A stretch of 64,000 nt of DNA from Isoetes taiwanensis (Eukaryota; Streptophyta; Lycopodiopsida; Isoetales; Isoetaceae), in the NCBI GenBank assembly GCA_021234155.1, contig JAJEKV010000052.1, positions 62,001-126,000 on the forward strand, read 5' to 3'. Made by a program: the position numbers and the translations under genes. This document shows, one piece after another, positions 25,635 through 36,449 of the stretch. The notes beneath the pieces were generated by a model, which worked only from the letters and a program-made list of their open reading frames with translations, made no database searches and had not been told where the DNA came from. Every line of letters starts with the position of its first letter. Position 1 is the stretch's first letter.

Positions 25635-26348
25635 TCAAAAAAAATCTCTCAAATTATCACAAGTAACGATACTTACCCCCGAGATATGTGTATCTTTGGA
25701 CAACTTAAAAAGCGCATATACTTCATCTTCAACGGCATTCATACCACACAGCTTACATACTCTTAAGGCATGTGGAATATGATTCCAACGCCCTACTTCC
25801 ACGCCCAACCTGTGTGAACTAAGTCTGATCCTGCTGATTGCATGCACGGACTTAAGCGCAATCCCCATCTCAAGATATTTCGGTGATAAGCGGATGAGGG
25901 TTAATAAAGCGCCTATAATATTCTTTTTCACTCGAACGCCATGACTTTTCTACCACATGCTCTTGCACCCGGGATCTAAGGTCATCATGGTGTGCAAGAA
26001 GTTCATGGGGATCTAGATCCCATCTCCTCATCCATATCTCCACCTCTGCATACCACCCCTTATGTCTAGTTGCTTCCAAAGCCATATTGGGTATGACATA
26101 GTTTTGTCTCCCTAGCTGCACTTTACATACATAAGCAAAGCTGCCCTACATAGCGCTTGGGCTTCTAAACTCATCATCCCACATTCAGCCAATAACATAT
26201 CATATGGGGTCTGTGCCTTAACACCCAGTTCTGTTCTAAAAAACGTTTTTTGAACCTTCTCCATTTTCCTCCAAGTGTCATCTGCCAAGCCAGGTGCCCA
26301 CACTTCACAACCATACAATAGTACCGATTGTACTAACACAGCATATAA
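25635..26348 (-). pseudogene. LINE D ORF2 C-terminal region
   Basis: Downstream continuation of LINE D ORF2 beyond Hel1. It reads LYAVLVQSVLLYGCEVWAPG, then TELGVKAQTPYDML, GWYAEVEIWMRRWDLDPHEL and RIRLSSHRLGVEVGRWNHIP. The CCHC motif is damaged: CKLC is present but the histidine position is Tyr and the last Cys is lost. Frames change at about 26115 and 25900. The first codon after the Helitron boundary follows in frame from the last codon before it at 30114. Confidence 0.82.
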
Positions 26349-26754
26349 TCCTATATTATAAAACCGTGGCGTTTGGTCTCAGGCGCCCGATCGACGGGCC
26401 GAGATCGCTTAATGTCCTCGCCTTTGCGGGACGGCCCAGATTTGTTCGTTTGTTATGGACGATTCAGATTTGGCCACGTCACAAAAGAGAAAGGAGGTGT
26501 CGTTTCAAGATTTTAACGTGGCATGGTTTGGTTTGGGATTAACGGGATTTCGTTTTGCGCTCTTCACGGTTTCGAAGTCCGCAAAAGGTCTGTGGAGCAA
26601 GCATTTTGGAGCAAGCATTTTGTTGCTCATTATTATTATTATTTGTCCGAGAGGATTGGTCTGCACCGTGCAATGATTTTCTTAATTTTTGGGCAGTTTT
26701 GATAGCTTTTGAAATGGCGGACATCCGCAACAGAATCCGCCTCAAGAAGCGCCA

Positions 26755-27530
26755 AAAGATTTGAATTCGAAGTAAATCCGTCTCATGAAGGGCCAGCAAC
26801 ATCTGAAGCTAGGTACATGGCTCTCCTCAAATTTTATTTTCTTTAGGTTTAGGAGCCAATCTCTAGAGGGAGCTTAGAGGAGAGCGGAGAGCAGATTATC
26901 ATTGTTCTTTTTGTTGTTCAAACCGCCTGCACATTATTTTCCTAATCTATCCTTAGTATAACAAGCGGATGAGGAAATGGCGGAGGATCCGAATGTATCT
27001 GGCTCGTGAAGCGCCAGCAAGCATTTGAATCCGGCAACAAAGAACGCCCGGAAGCTAGGTACATGGCTCCTCTCAAATTTTCTTTTCTTTAGGTTTAGGA
27101 AACGAATCTCTAAAGGGAGCTTAGAGGAGAGCGGAGAGCAGATTATCATTGTTCTTTTGTTGTTCAAACCGGCCTGCAGATTATTTTCCTAATCTATCAT
27201 TAGTATAACAAGCAGAGACATGGACGGATGAGAAAATGGCAGAGGATCTGAAAATAGAATGCGGCTCGAGGGAAAGCGTTAGCAAAGCATTTGAATCCAG
27301 CAACAACAACGCCGAAGCTAGGTACATGGCTCTCCTCAATTTTTATTTTCTTTAGGTTTAGAAGTTTAATCGTCTAGAGAGAGCTTTAGAGGAGAGCGGA
27401 AAGCAGATTATCATTGTTGTTTTGTTGTTCAAACCGCACTGCACATTATTATTTTCCTAATCTATCCTTAGTATAACAAGCGAGACACATTGACAGAGAC
27501 ATTGACATTGACAGAGACATTGACGGATGA
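26755..27530. repeat. Three tandem copies of a roughly 250-bp unit in Hel1
   Basis: GAAGCTAGGTACATGGCTC recurs at about 26805, 27051 and 27314, each followed by TTTTCTTTAGGTTTAG, GAGCTTAGAGGAGAGCGGA and CCTAATCTATC. Periods are about 246 and 263 bp. Non-coding, diverged. Confidence 0.88.
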
Positions 27531-27738
27531 GGAATTTGTACTTTTTCCGTCATTGTAATTTAATAAGCTCCTGGGATTTGGCTCTAGATTCAAATCCCAG
27601 TTTATGTCTATTGCTTGGTTGGCTGTAGTATGTTGCCATTAACAGTCTGTGTATTTTTTCATTTTATGATGCCATCTCCATTCTAAAAAATAATTCGGAC
27701 TATCGCCACTTGAGCTTTATTGCATATATTGCATATCT

Positions 27739-28505
27739 AGCTCTCTTAAATAAGATCCATTGTCCGTCCAAGATAATTCATTGGAGAGCTTGCTAAAGGA
27801 CCCATAGATGATGCTAGGCACCCATTTTTGAAATAGCCAAGGGAAATGTGTCAAATGGAAGGAAATACATTTGCTGTCACAGTTAGAAAGCTGCTTAGAC
27901 ATATGGCTATAACTTTCAAAATCAAGCTCCATTCTTTTGGCGAGAGCATCCGTTGAAAAGCTCACCAAAAGATCTACAATTAATGCTAGGCATATACTTC
28001 TCAAATTCATAGTAGAAATGGGTGAAAAAACAAGGTATTGATAGCTGCTTCGTAATTGCTAAATGCTAACAAAGTGACCAGTTTCTAAGTTTCTAGATTT
28101 GGTGAACCATTTATAGAACATAAGGATTATATTGACAAATTTCTAGATTGTTGCAAGAATCCATGTGATCACATTCATTGGTTTTGAGTTATTTGCTTTT
28201 TTCCATATCATAAGATAAAAGATGAGGAGAACCTTTTAAATTACAGACACGCAGATTTAGAATGACGCAAGTAACTCTCTCAAATAAGATCCATTGTCTG
28301 TTCAAGATAATTCATTGGGAAGTTTGCTAAAGAACCCATAAATGATGCTCGGTGCCCATTTTTGAAATAGCCAAGGTAAATGTGTCAAATGCAAGAAAAT
28401 ACATTTGTTGTCACAATTAGAAAGGTGCTTAGACATATGGCCATAACTTTCAAAATCAAGCTCCATTCTTTGGGCGAGAGCATCCGTTGAAAAGCTCAAC
28501 GAAAG
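27739..28505. repeat. Direct repeat of about 232 bp in Hel1, copies 533 bp apart
   Basis: 27739-27971 and 28272-28505 share long runs such as ACATATGG(C)ATAACTTTCAAAATC and GAGCATCCGTTGAAAAGCTC. Copies differ at a few percent of positions. No coding function seen. Confidence 0.88.
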
Positions 28506-28879
28506 TATTGTGGTATTCAAATAAAGACTTGCCAAAGTATTGTGGTATTCAAATGGACAATTGCGTCACTTATGAAGGCAAATTTTCAACGATGAGTGAA
28601 GCTTCTATTTGCTTACGCACAAGTGAGGAAAAATCGCTCCAAGTGAAGCTTCTATTTGCTTACAGGTGAGGAAAAACCTGATGTAATTTTTTTCATCCAT
28701 ATACTTGAAATTTAGGTTGCTACACAATGTAGAGCCTGCACTAATCTCTGCTTTTGCAGGTTGAATCGAATTGGTGGTGGGTGGATTGCATGATTTTCTT
28801 GGTTCATACCTCTTGAGTCCCTTCTTTGTGAGACATGAGGACATGAACTTGCCTCAAGTCAACATGTAATTATATCCCT

Positions 28880-29125
28880 TCTCGGGTTTTTGCTTTGAGG
28901 GTTATTATATAAGAGTTGCACCTGTCTCATTCCATGTCCGCTTTGAGTGTTACTATATAAGAGTTGCACCTGCCTCAGTAGCAAATCCACTTTGTTGATC
29001 TCATTCCATGTCTGCTTTTGAGTGTTACTACATAAGAGTTGTACTGTCTATAGCAAATCCACTTTGTTGAGTGTTACTATATAAGAGTTGCACCTGTCTG
29101 TAGCAAATCCACTTTGTTGAGAGGC
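28880..29125. repeat. Short tandem repeats in Hel1, unit about 60 bp
   Basis: GAGTGTTACTATATAAGAGTTG followed by CACCTGTCTGTAGCAAATCC and ACTTTGTTGA recurs three to four times with variations. Confidence 0.8.
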
Positions 29126-29562
29126 ATTAGAAATCTTGATCTCAAACCCAAAAAAAATAAACAAATATGTTGGCAAAGTTCTCCAATTATATTATAGCCT
29201 ATGATTTAGTGCTGGTAAATTGTCTTCCTCTGTGATCTTGAGTCCGGAAGAAAGACCAAATATGATTTTTAAAGTATCTACTTTTTCTCAGTAGTCTTTT
29301 ATGGCATGCCTAATTTGTGGATGCACGCCGACATGTTCTGGATTTCAATGCTAGGTTTTGAGTGACCAAATGATGGAATAAATAATGACCTTTGTATCCG
29401 GAGAGCTAGCATTCTGTTTTAGTAGGCCAAAAGGTAAGAAGGTAGTCCCCAACAACACAACCGCTTTTAAACAATGGTTGTTTTGTTAATAGTGTTATTC
29501 ATTTCTTTTCGCCGCAGCCATGGATCACGGGATGAACGCCAAAACAGGTGATGATTTGGGCT

Positions 29563-29634
29563 GGGCTTAGTAGGACTCGAACCTACAATATCACCGTTTG
29601 GGCTTACATGTTTTACCCAATTCAACTATAGGCC
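29563..29634 (-). pseudogene. trnM: Plant-mitochondrial-type trnM fossil inside Hel1
   Basis: The minus strand reads GGCCTATAGTTGAATTGGG... and ends CGGTGATATTGTAGGTTCG then AGTCCTACTAAGCCCA. From memory of plant mitochondrial elongator tRNA-Met, the D arm, variable region, T arm and 3' acceptor match closely. The anticodon arm is damaged (GCCCAAACGGTG where the functional gene has GCTCATAACGGTG), so the CAU anticodon is lost. It is probably a mitochondrial insertion taken up by the Helitron. Confidence 0.7.
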
Positions 29635-30113
29635 GAGGGAGAGAGATGTGATGAAGCAAGACGTAACACGGCATGGCATAATCAAAAGGTCTAATCAAGT
29701 AAACAATTACATCAACAATAAAACAAATGGTGAACAACTTATGTTTACAACGACGGACACTTGCAATAGTTTAATTCTACATAACCTATAATTATCAGAC
29801 AAACATATTTTTTCCTACAATCTTGCTCAATACAAATATGTCATTAATCTTGATAATTCTAAATGTCTAAATACATGTCTAAATTGATAATTCTTGATAG
29901 AGGCAACAAGTAACTGTATTTTAACTAAGTTAGGAGACAAACATAATCAAATATTCATTAACACCAGCAACCTCCCACCGATCACAATTTCAGTTCCCAT
30001 GTACTGCATTTTTGAAAAAAGGAAGCTGCTCAAACAACCACTAATGTTTTTCATGCTTGAACTGCCTTGGTATAATCACACAAAAAGCCCACCAACGGTG
30101 GGCAATTTTCTAG

Positions 30114-33100
30114 TGTCTTTTTAAGGCTGAAATTCCAAATTTCAGCTTTGGCACTTCTACGTTGCATGCTGTAGAGAGCTTTCAAGCCACCATTGATTCT
30201 TTGTTCCACCGCCTGGTTCCAACTGGGGCTCTTATCCACCTGGATGCCCAAATATTTATATGAGTCCACAATTTCCACCTGCTCGCCTTTATAGCAGAAC
30301 TTAAGATGGTCCACTTTAAGGGCTCCAAAGACAATCATTTTGGTCTTGGCCATATTCACCTTCATACCCTTATTATCACAAAAGTCAGCTAAAGCCTCCA
30401 AATGCTTCTGCATACCTATCACTGACCTTGATAGAATTACTACATCATCAGCATAGAGAAGTAGCAACATCACATACTGGCCCAGTGCCATGCCATCTCC
30501 CCCGTAGCTCAAAACCCACTCCTCCAGCTGGTCAATAAACAAACCAAATAACGTGGGAGACATAGGACAGCCCTGCTTAACACCAATATTACTAACTACT
30601 ACTTCTTTACACTCTTCATAATAGGGAAAAGATAGCCGAACTAGTACTTTCTCATATAGCAGTTTTGTTGCCTGTCTCAGTTCATTTGGTACTCCAAGTT
30701 TATCCATTCTTTCCCATAAATTATTTCTGTCTACCGTGTCAAATGCTTTGGCATAATCCACAAAGAGGGCATATAGAGGTTTCCTTGTCCCCGCGGACCA
30801 AATCCATCATCGCCAAGTATGTTGTCACTAAATGGTCTATGGTAGATTTTTGGGCCTAAAGCCCGCTTGTCCCATGGCTCGAACATTAGTTTCTTGCCCA
30901 ACCACCGATTTTGCTATTCACCATAGTTGCAAAAGTTTTGCAAAAAGACTACTAATCATAATCATTCTATAATTACGGATCGCTTACATCTCGGACTTAT
31001 GCAAAGGGACAACCCCTCGTTTCATCCGCCATGACCGCGGAAAACCCATCTCGCAAGACTGCATTCATCAGCTTGAGGAGGATTTCACGTGTCTTCTCAC
31101 CAGCCCATTTAAACATCTCTGCTACCAAGCCAGTTGCATCTGCAGCCTTCCCATTAGCCAGTTTCTGCAGTCCCATATCAATATCATTTATTGAAAAACC
31201 CCATTTATCATCTGTGAAATGTTGTATGCTGACACTATCTTCCAATCCTGGAACATGATACAATTTTTGTACCTGGCCTAGCAACTTCTCTACATCCAAA
31301 ACAACAGTCTGATTCAATTGTGGCTTAAGCCTATCCCAGAACCTTTTAGGTTCAACAAGCAAATCTCGAATCATGTGCAGATGTTTTTGGTAAAGCCATC
31401 GTTTCTTTTTTGATTTAACAAGCTGCATATATTCCTTTTTAAGCTTCTTCCTTCTTTCCCCATGTGCAGTTTTAAACTTCTGTCTTTTCATTTTGCATTC
31501 CATATTGAACCAGCTGTTGCAAGGCAACCCTGCACTCACTGTTTATTGCACTCACTGCAATTTGGGGGCTTTGATGTACTTCGGGTTACAGCTCCTATCT
31601 TGGAGAGGTGTCTGTGCCATAGTAACCAGTTGAGTTTTCTTCAGTTTATGAACATGAAAAGAAAATGCTTCTTTCTTGGCTGACAGGTTAAGGCATCGGG
31701 ATTAGTTGGAGCAGGCAACGAACTTGAGCAGTGTGGCCTCTCTACTGTTGTTTGCTAAGGCACTGGCCAGAACTTGGGGTATGGCATGTTTCTTCTCGAC
31801 TGCAGGCTGATCATTGAGAGATTGGTGCTCAAGACATATTCAGCCGGCATCTTAGGCACCTTTATTTTGCAATGATTTTCCGAGGCTGAGCAGACTTGTG
31901 TTGTATTTAGCATCTTAGTTCTTGTGTTGTCCCTTTGTATGAAACTTTCCGGTGGATGCTCAAGGAGTGCAAAGCGACTTACAAGAAACAGGTTGCCTTA
32001 GCTTGGGTGTTGGTGAGGTCATGGAAGGCGTTGGTGGAATGTGGCAGCATTGCTTCTGCTTGGTGCTGATTCTAACAGATTTTGGATGCCCTAATATTGT
32101 ATCTTGAAGGAGTTTAGTTTTTTCATGTTGGCTCACTTCTATCCCAGCTAGAAGAAGGGTGTGGTTGCAAGAGGCAGCATTATGAAAGAAGGCCATACTT
32201 AAGGGAAAATCCAGAGGCATTTGGATCGGGAGGACCAAATGCATTCACTGCTGCTTATCAGTTCGGCTGGTTGGTTGAGTATAATGAGGATGATGCCCAA
32301 GCAGGTGACTAAAGGTAGAGGCAGAAGTAGTAGACCACCCTTTGGGGAGGCCTCTAGAAGGCATTGGCTTTTGGAGAAGATAGTGAGACAACTTATCTCC
32401 TAGTACAGCAGGAAAAGAGTAAGCTGCCTCCTTGTAGTATCCTTTTGCAGATGTGAATTTTGGGGCCAAGTTAACGCGCGGGAAGACACCCCTTCGCCTC
32501 TACATTTGTCTACCTGTATTTTCGGGTGGTTTTTTAGGTGGCAGCATCTTCATGTATTATTGGGATATTTGCTTTCGATGAACTTCTGGAATGGTTCTGT
32601 TTTCTGCCGCCACACTTGGGCTTTTGAGCACCCGTGTTGACACGTTTAGGCTATCTGGCTATTTTGGAGCCTTAAATAAATGTATTTACTACATACTATT
32701 AAAAAAAATAAAAATATCTTGCCTTCAAAAAAAAAAAAAAAAAAAAAAAAAGGCAACCCTTTTAGCTTTCTTTGGGAGACAAAACATCTGGTGGCAGACT
32801 CGAGGACCATTTCACCAAGCAAAGTGCTAAGGTCATCAGCTTTATCTGGCCATATCAATGTACCTGCATGCTGCTCACACATCGCTTCATATTCACTAGC
32901 TTTATTGTAGCGCATACTTATTCTAGGTGCAACTTTGACAGTATCTAGAATAAATGCATGCTTCTCCATGCTCACAGTTACTGTTATAGGCGTATGATCT
33001 GATTCTGATCTATCATCACCAATGCTAAAATCTGATATCTGATCCATCAGTTCTGGCTTTGCAATAACCAGGTCAACAACACTAGCACCCCTACAAGTAA

Positions 33101-33786
33101 GCTTTCCAGATCCAGTATATTTACTCATCCCATTATATATTATCATGTCCAAGCCAGTACACAGATTCAATATGTGGTTCCCTTGAGGTGTGGGCCAGCG
33201 TATTTTATCATCAGAATCCCTAGACCATCCACATTTTGACATCTCATGCCCATCCATCATCTCCATCCATATTGGTTCCCCTTCAGTGCTTGCTACTGCT
33301 GCTTGTTTGTTCCCAATCCGGCCATTAAAATCTCCTATTAAAAGCACATCTCCATGCTGTGCTAGTTTAAGAACATCACTCTCTAATGCAAAAAATGGAT
33401 CATCCCTATCTAAATCATTACCATTATAGCTAGGGGATTCCGCGGTGGATAATAACATCCCTGCCAATAAAACCTTCCCATTCTTTCCTGGAAGCTCAAC
33501 CCAAATGTCTTCGCTTAGTTCCTATGCCATCCACTGATTGTACCAAATGCATAAGCTTATGCCTTACATAACATGCAATACCACCATGACCCTTTAACTT
33601 CCAGTGTTTAAAATTCCAAACCGATTGCAATAAATAAAAACCATCAATGTCTGGCATTCCTCGCTCTTCATTTTCACAAGTTTCCAAGAAAAATACTATA
33701 TCTACATCAGCCAAAACATCTTGCATTGTTCCTACTTTAGTTGCATTCATGCTATTTATATTCCAGCACATTATCCTGGCGGCCAC
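30114..33786 (-). pseudogene. LINE D ORF2, endonuclease and RT, interrupted
   Basis: Starts MCWNINSMNATKV after an upstream in-frame segment at 33786. 33786-33496 and 33467-32761 hold the endonuclease, with FLETCENEER, GDFNGRIGNKQAA and SDHTPITV. The retroposon interrupts after RKLKGLP, and coding resumes at 31531 with CNSWFNMECK. RT follows to 30114: ANGKAADATGLVAEMFKWAG, KAFDTVDRNNLWERM, GVKQGCPMSPTLFGLFID and LLLYADDVVILSRS, so the YADD motif is intact. Frameshifts lie near 33490 and between 30770 and 31000. The last codon before Hel1 is the Thr of KKT. Confidence 0.87.
31532..32749 (+). mobile_element. Poly(A)-tailed retroposon, 1218 bp, inserted in LINE D
   Basis: Flanked by AAGGCAACCCT at 31521-31531 and 32750-32760, an 11-bp target-site duplication. 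The inserted strand ends in about 24 A residues (32727-32750) preceded by AATAAA-like runs. The body has no long frame and no domain I recognise. It is therefore a retroposed transcript or SINE-like copy made by a poly(A)-using LINE machinery, unlike the (TC)n-ended LINE around it. Confidence 0.85.
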
Positions 33787-33792
33787 AATTTC

Positions 33793-34914
33793 CTATGCAT
33801 CCATTTCCTCTACAATCACCTTACCACGACGCCAATATGCCTTCTTCCCACTTTGTTTTGCTTCCCTGAAAATTTGCAGCTGTTCTTTGTATTCTTGTAA
33901 CTGGTTTTTCGTGAGATCATCATTTATCCAAATATTTTTCCCCTTCAGCAGTGTTTTCTTTTTCATCACTTCAAACTTATCCTGTCTGGATCTGAATTTC
34001 ACTATAATCCATCTTGCCTTCTCGGCTTTCCTTTCCTGAAGGCATTCACAATACTGCATTCCTCACACCAAGTTCTTGCTTTCGCGAAAGATGCTACAAC
34101 CTCCATGGTTTTTTCATTAGTTTCCTCTTGTATGCCACTTAATCTCACATTCAATGCTTTTTCCTTCTGTTCTTGCTCTTCTATATACGATGCCAGCTGG
34201 TTTTTTATCTCATGAACTTCACTATTTCCTGCTGTTTCACATTCAGATTCACTATCTTCACTTTCTTCATTGTTCCTGCTTACTAATACTTCTTGCTTCA
34301 ATGCATCAAATTCAGATCTCAGCTTTACCTTGAAGCTTTCAAATTCATCCAGCATTTGTTTCTGACATCTATCTATTTCCAATTGCACCTGAGAAAGCAG
34401 AAAGGTTTTCAGATCATTGACCATACCTTGGACCGAATTTTCCATCGAAATCTTCATTGTCAGCATTGATTCATCCATGGCTGTTCGCATATGACCAACG
34501 GCTTGCAACAGATCATCTTTGGTGACTCCGGCTTCCATGCTCCAACCAGACTCTGCATCAGACTCATCCTCCTCAGATCCAGAAGCTTCTGCTGTGATTA
34601 CTTTTTTTTATTGTTGATTTTAGGGACTCCCGATTTGGTAGCCCCCTTTTGCTCTGATTCCTGCTGCAGCTGGACCCCAGGGGGCCCGGATTTGGCATCT
34701 GGCCCTTGTTTCTGCAGAACTTCCGCTTTTGGGGACCCGGTTTTGGCATCCGGCCCCTGCTGCAGATGCCGTGGCGTGATTCCAAGGGGCCCGGATGTGG
34801 TATCCGACCCCTTTTCTTGCTGAACGACAACTCCACTTTCGATCTCTGTGTCAGGTTTTCATGTTTCTTTTTTTTAGACCTAGTTTTGAGCGCATGCGCC
34901 AGCGACTGTGCCAT
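33793..34914 (-). pseudogene. LINE D ORF1, nucleic-acid-binding protein
   Basis: The ATG at 34914 (MAQSLAHALKTRSKKKKH) lies about ten bases from the 5' microsatellite. The N-terminal part holds three GRxPxPGPL-type repeats at about 34640-34830. A coiled-coil segment follows (34538 to about 34300; DDLLQAVGHMRTAMDESML). The RRM-like C-terminal part (34059-33793) has WIIVKFRSRQDK and INDDLTKNQLQEYKEQLQIF. Frames change near 34560 and 34060. It corresponds to ORF1 of LINE A. Confidence 0.8.
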
Positions 34915-34939
34915 TGTGTGTGTGAGAGAGAGAGAGAGA
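34915..34939. repeat. Short (TG)n(AG)n tract between LINE D and LINE EF
   Basis: About 10 bp of TG repeats followed by about 16 bp of GA repeats. It separates the 5' end of LINE D from the 3' end of LINE EF and is the shortest of the junction tracts. Confidence 0.9.
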
Positions 34940-35113
34940 TATGAAATGAAATATATTACGTCTGTGGAGGCCTCTCAGGCCTATAAGACGACCTTTTTTA
35001 CACATCTTCATAAAAAAGTAGATGAGTTTCAGTTTCCTCATCTAGCTCCTCACTCTCACTCTCATCATCATTTTCATCTAAGAAAATATTTACATTGTGT
35101 ATACATATCTCTA
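34940..35113 (-). mobile_element. LINE EF, 3' piece (beyond Hel2)
   Basis: Next to the GA tract the LINE-sense end reads CGTAATATATTTCATTTCATA. Upstream it encodes an acidic end, DENDDESESEELDEETET, comparable with the QEDELEGSS end of LINE A. It stops at 35113, exactly at the Hel2 boundary, and continues at 52336. Confidence 0.85.
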
Positions 35114-35432
35114 CTAGAAAAAGTGCCCAGCGTTGCTGGGCTTTTTGTCAGGATTAAAATCAAAAGTTAATAAAGATATGATTGAGAACGTCTTGGTGCC
35201 ATTTATAATACATATGATCTGAGTAGCCCATTGGTTGCATGCAAAAGTATCTATGTAGTACATATCTGGCATGCCCCTGATAGTTGCCAAGTGACTAACA
35301 TGAGAAACTGAAATTTTACGTTATGGTATTCTAAGGTGGTTTCTGGAGGCATAATCTCGAATTCCATAAACAATGTCAAAACAAAATACGTATTAGCAAA
35401 TGACCCCAGTAGAGATCAACCACAACGACATT

Positions 35433-36023
35433 CACTACTACAGAAGAGGCCATTTGCGACGTCATTTGCGACGTCTTATCGACGTGATTAGGACGTCAGA
35501 CGTCGCATGCACATGTTTTATTCACGTTTCCCGCACGTCGCAAACGACGTCGCCGTGGATTCGTCGCAGTGCGACGTATCTTGGACGTCTTTGACGTTCC
35601 ACACACGTTTCTAATATGTTGCTGTGACGTTTTATCGACGTTGCTTTTATGTTCGTGTGATGTTCTCGTAACGTCGCAGAATACTCTCAGAAACTGTCAC
35701 ATCAACGACGTGCTTGCGACGTCACCCGCGTTTTTCTCACGTCCTTAAGATGTTGCTTGTAAGTCGCAAACACGTAGCAAATACGTCCCAGGAACGTCGC
35801 TGTTATGTTTTTAACATGTTCCTTATATGCTTCAAATACGTTGTCTTTACGTCCCAAATACGTGGCAATTATGTTTTATTTATGTGTCATTTTTATTTTA
35901 TTATTTGAATGTCAAATATTTGTGGGCATGCCACGTGGCTTTTAGTAATGACGTTTAGTGACGTCTTATTGGCGTCAGTTAGACGTCGCTAAGCACGTTG
36001 CAAGCATGTTGCATTTACGTCCT

Positions 36024-36062
<39 letters not shown>

Positions 36063-36125
36063 TTAATCCCAGGACGTTTTCTTGCGACGCATGGCGTATA
36101 TGACATGTTTTTATTGCGACGTGCA
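35433..36125. repeat. Left subterminal repeats of the CACTA element
   Basis: Many direct and inverted copies of GCGACGTC / ACGTCGC and relaxed ACGTT forms within about 690 bp, ending in a poly(T) run at about 36025-36055. Subterminal arrays of this kind are binding sites for the TNPA-type protein in En/Spm elements; here that role is inferred. Confidence 0.85.
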
Positions 36126-36449
36126 TTAATTTTAATAAAAAAAAAGAAATTAGTACAAAAATCACAATTATAAAGAATATAAAAACAGAAAACCGATATA
36201 TTAATATTATGTCACGTACAATACAAATATGTCATGAAGATAATCATATGCAAAATAAAGATACTAAAAGTTAAAAGAAGTCACCGTGTTCATAAGACAT
36301 CGTATATATGCTCATCATTAGAATTTTCAGAGTGGTCATTCTCGATATTGTATCATCGCCACCGGCCCTCGTCATCATCATCCTCAACATCGTCATCATC
36401 ATTATTATTGTCCCGGGACAAGAAGAGCATTCACCTTGACGATGTAGTG

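Larger units (their letters stand above)
26349..30113 (+). mobile_element. Hel1: non-autonomous Helitron, 3765 bp, inserted in LINE D
   Basis: The 5' end is TCCTATATTATAAAACCGTG after host A(26348). The 3' end is GCCCACCAACGGTGGGC, then AATTTT, then CTAG, followed by host T(30114). The hairpin has a 7-bp stem and AAC loop. Compared with Hel2/Hel3 one stem pair is swapped (G-C to C-G), which keeps the pairing. Joining the flanks restores LINE D ORF2 in frame with no extra or missing base. No Rep/helicase frame is visible. It contains tandem repeats and a mitochondrial-type tRNA fossil. Confidence 0.88.
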
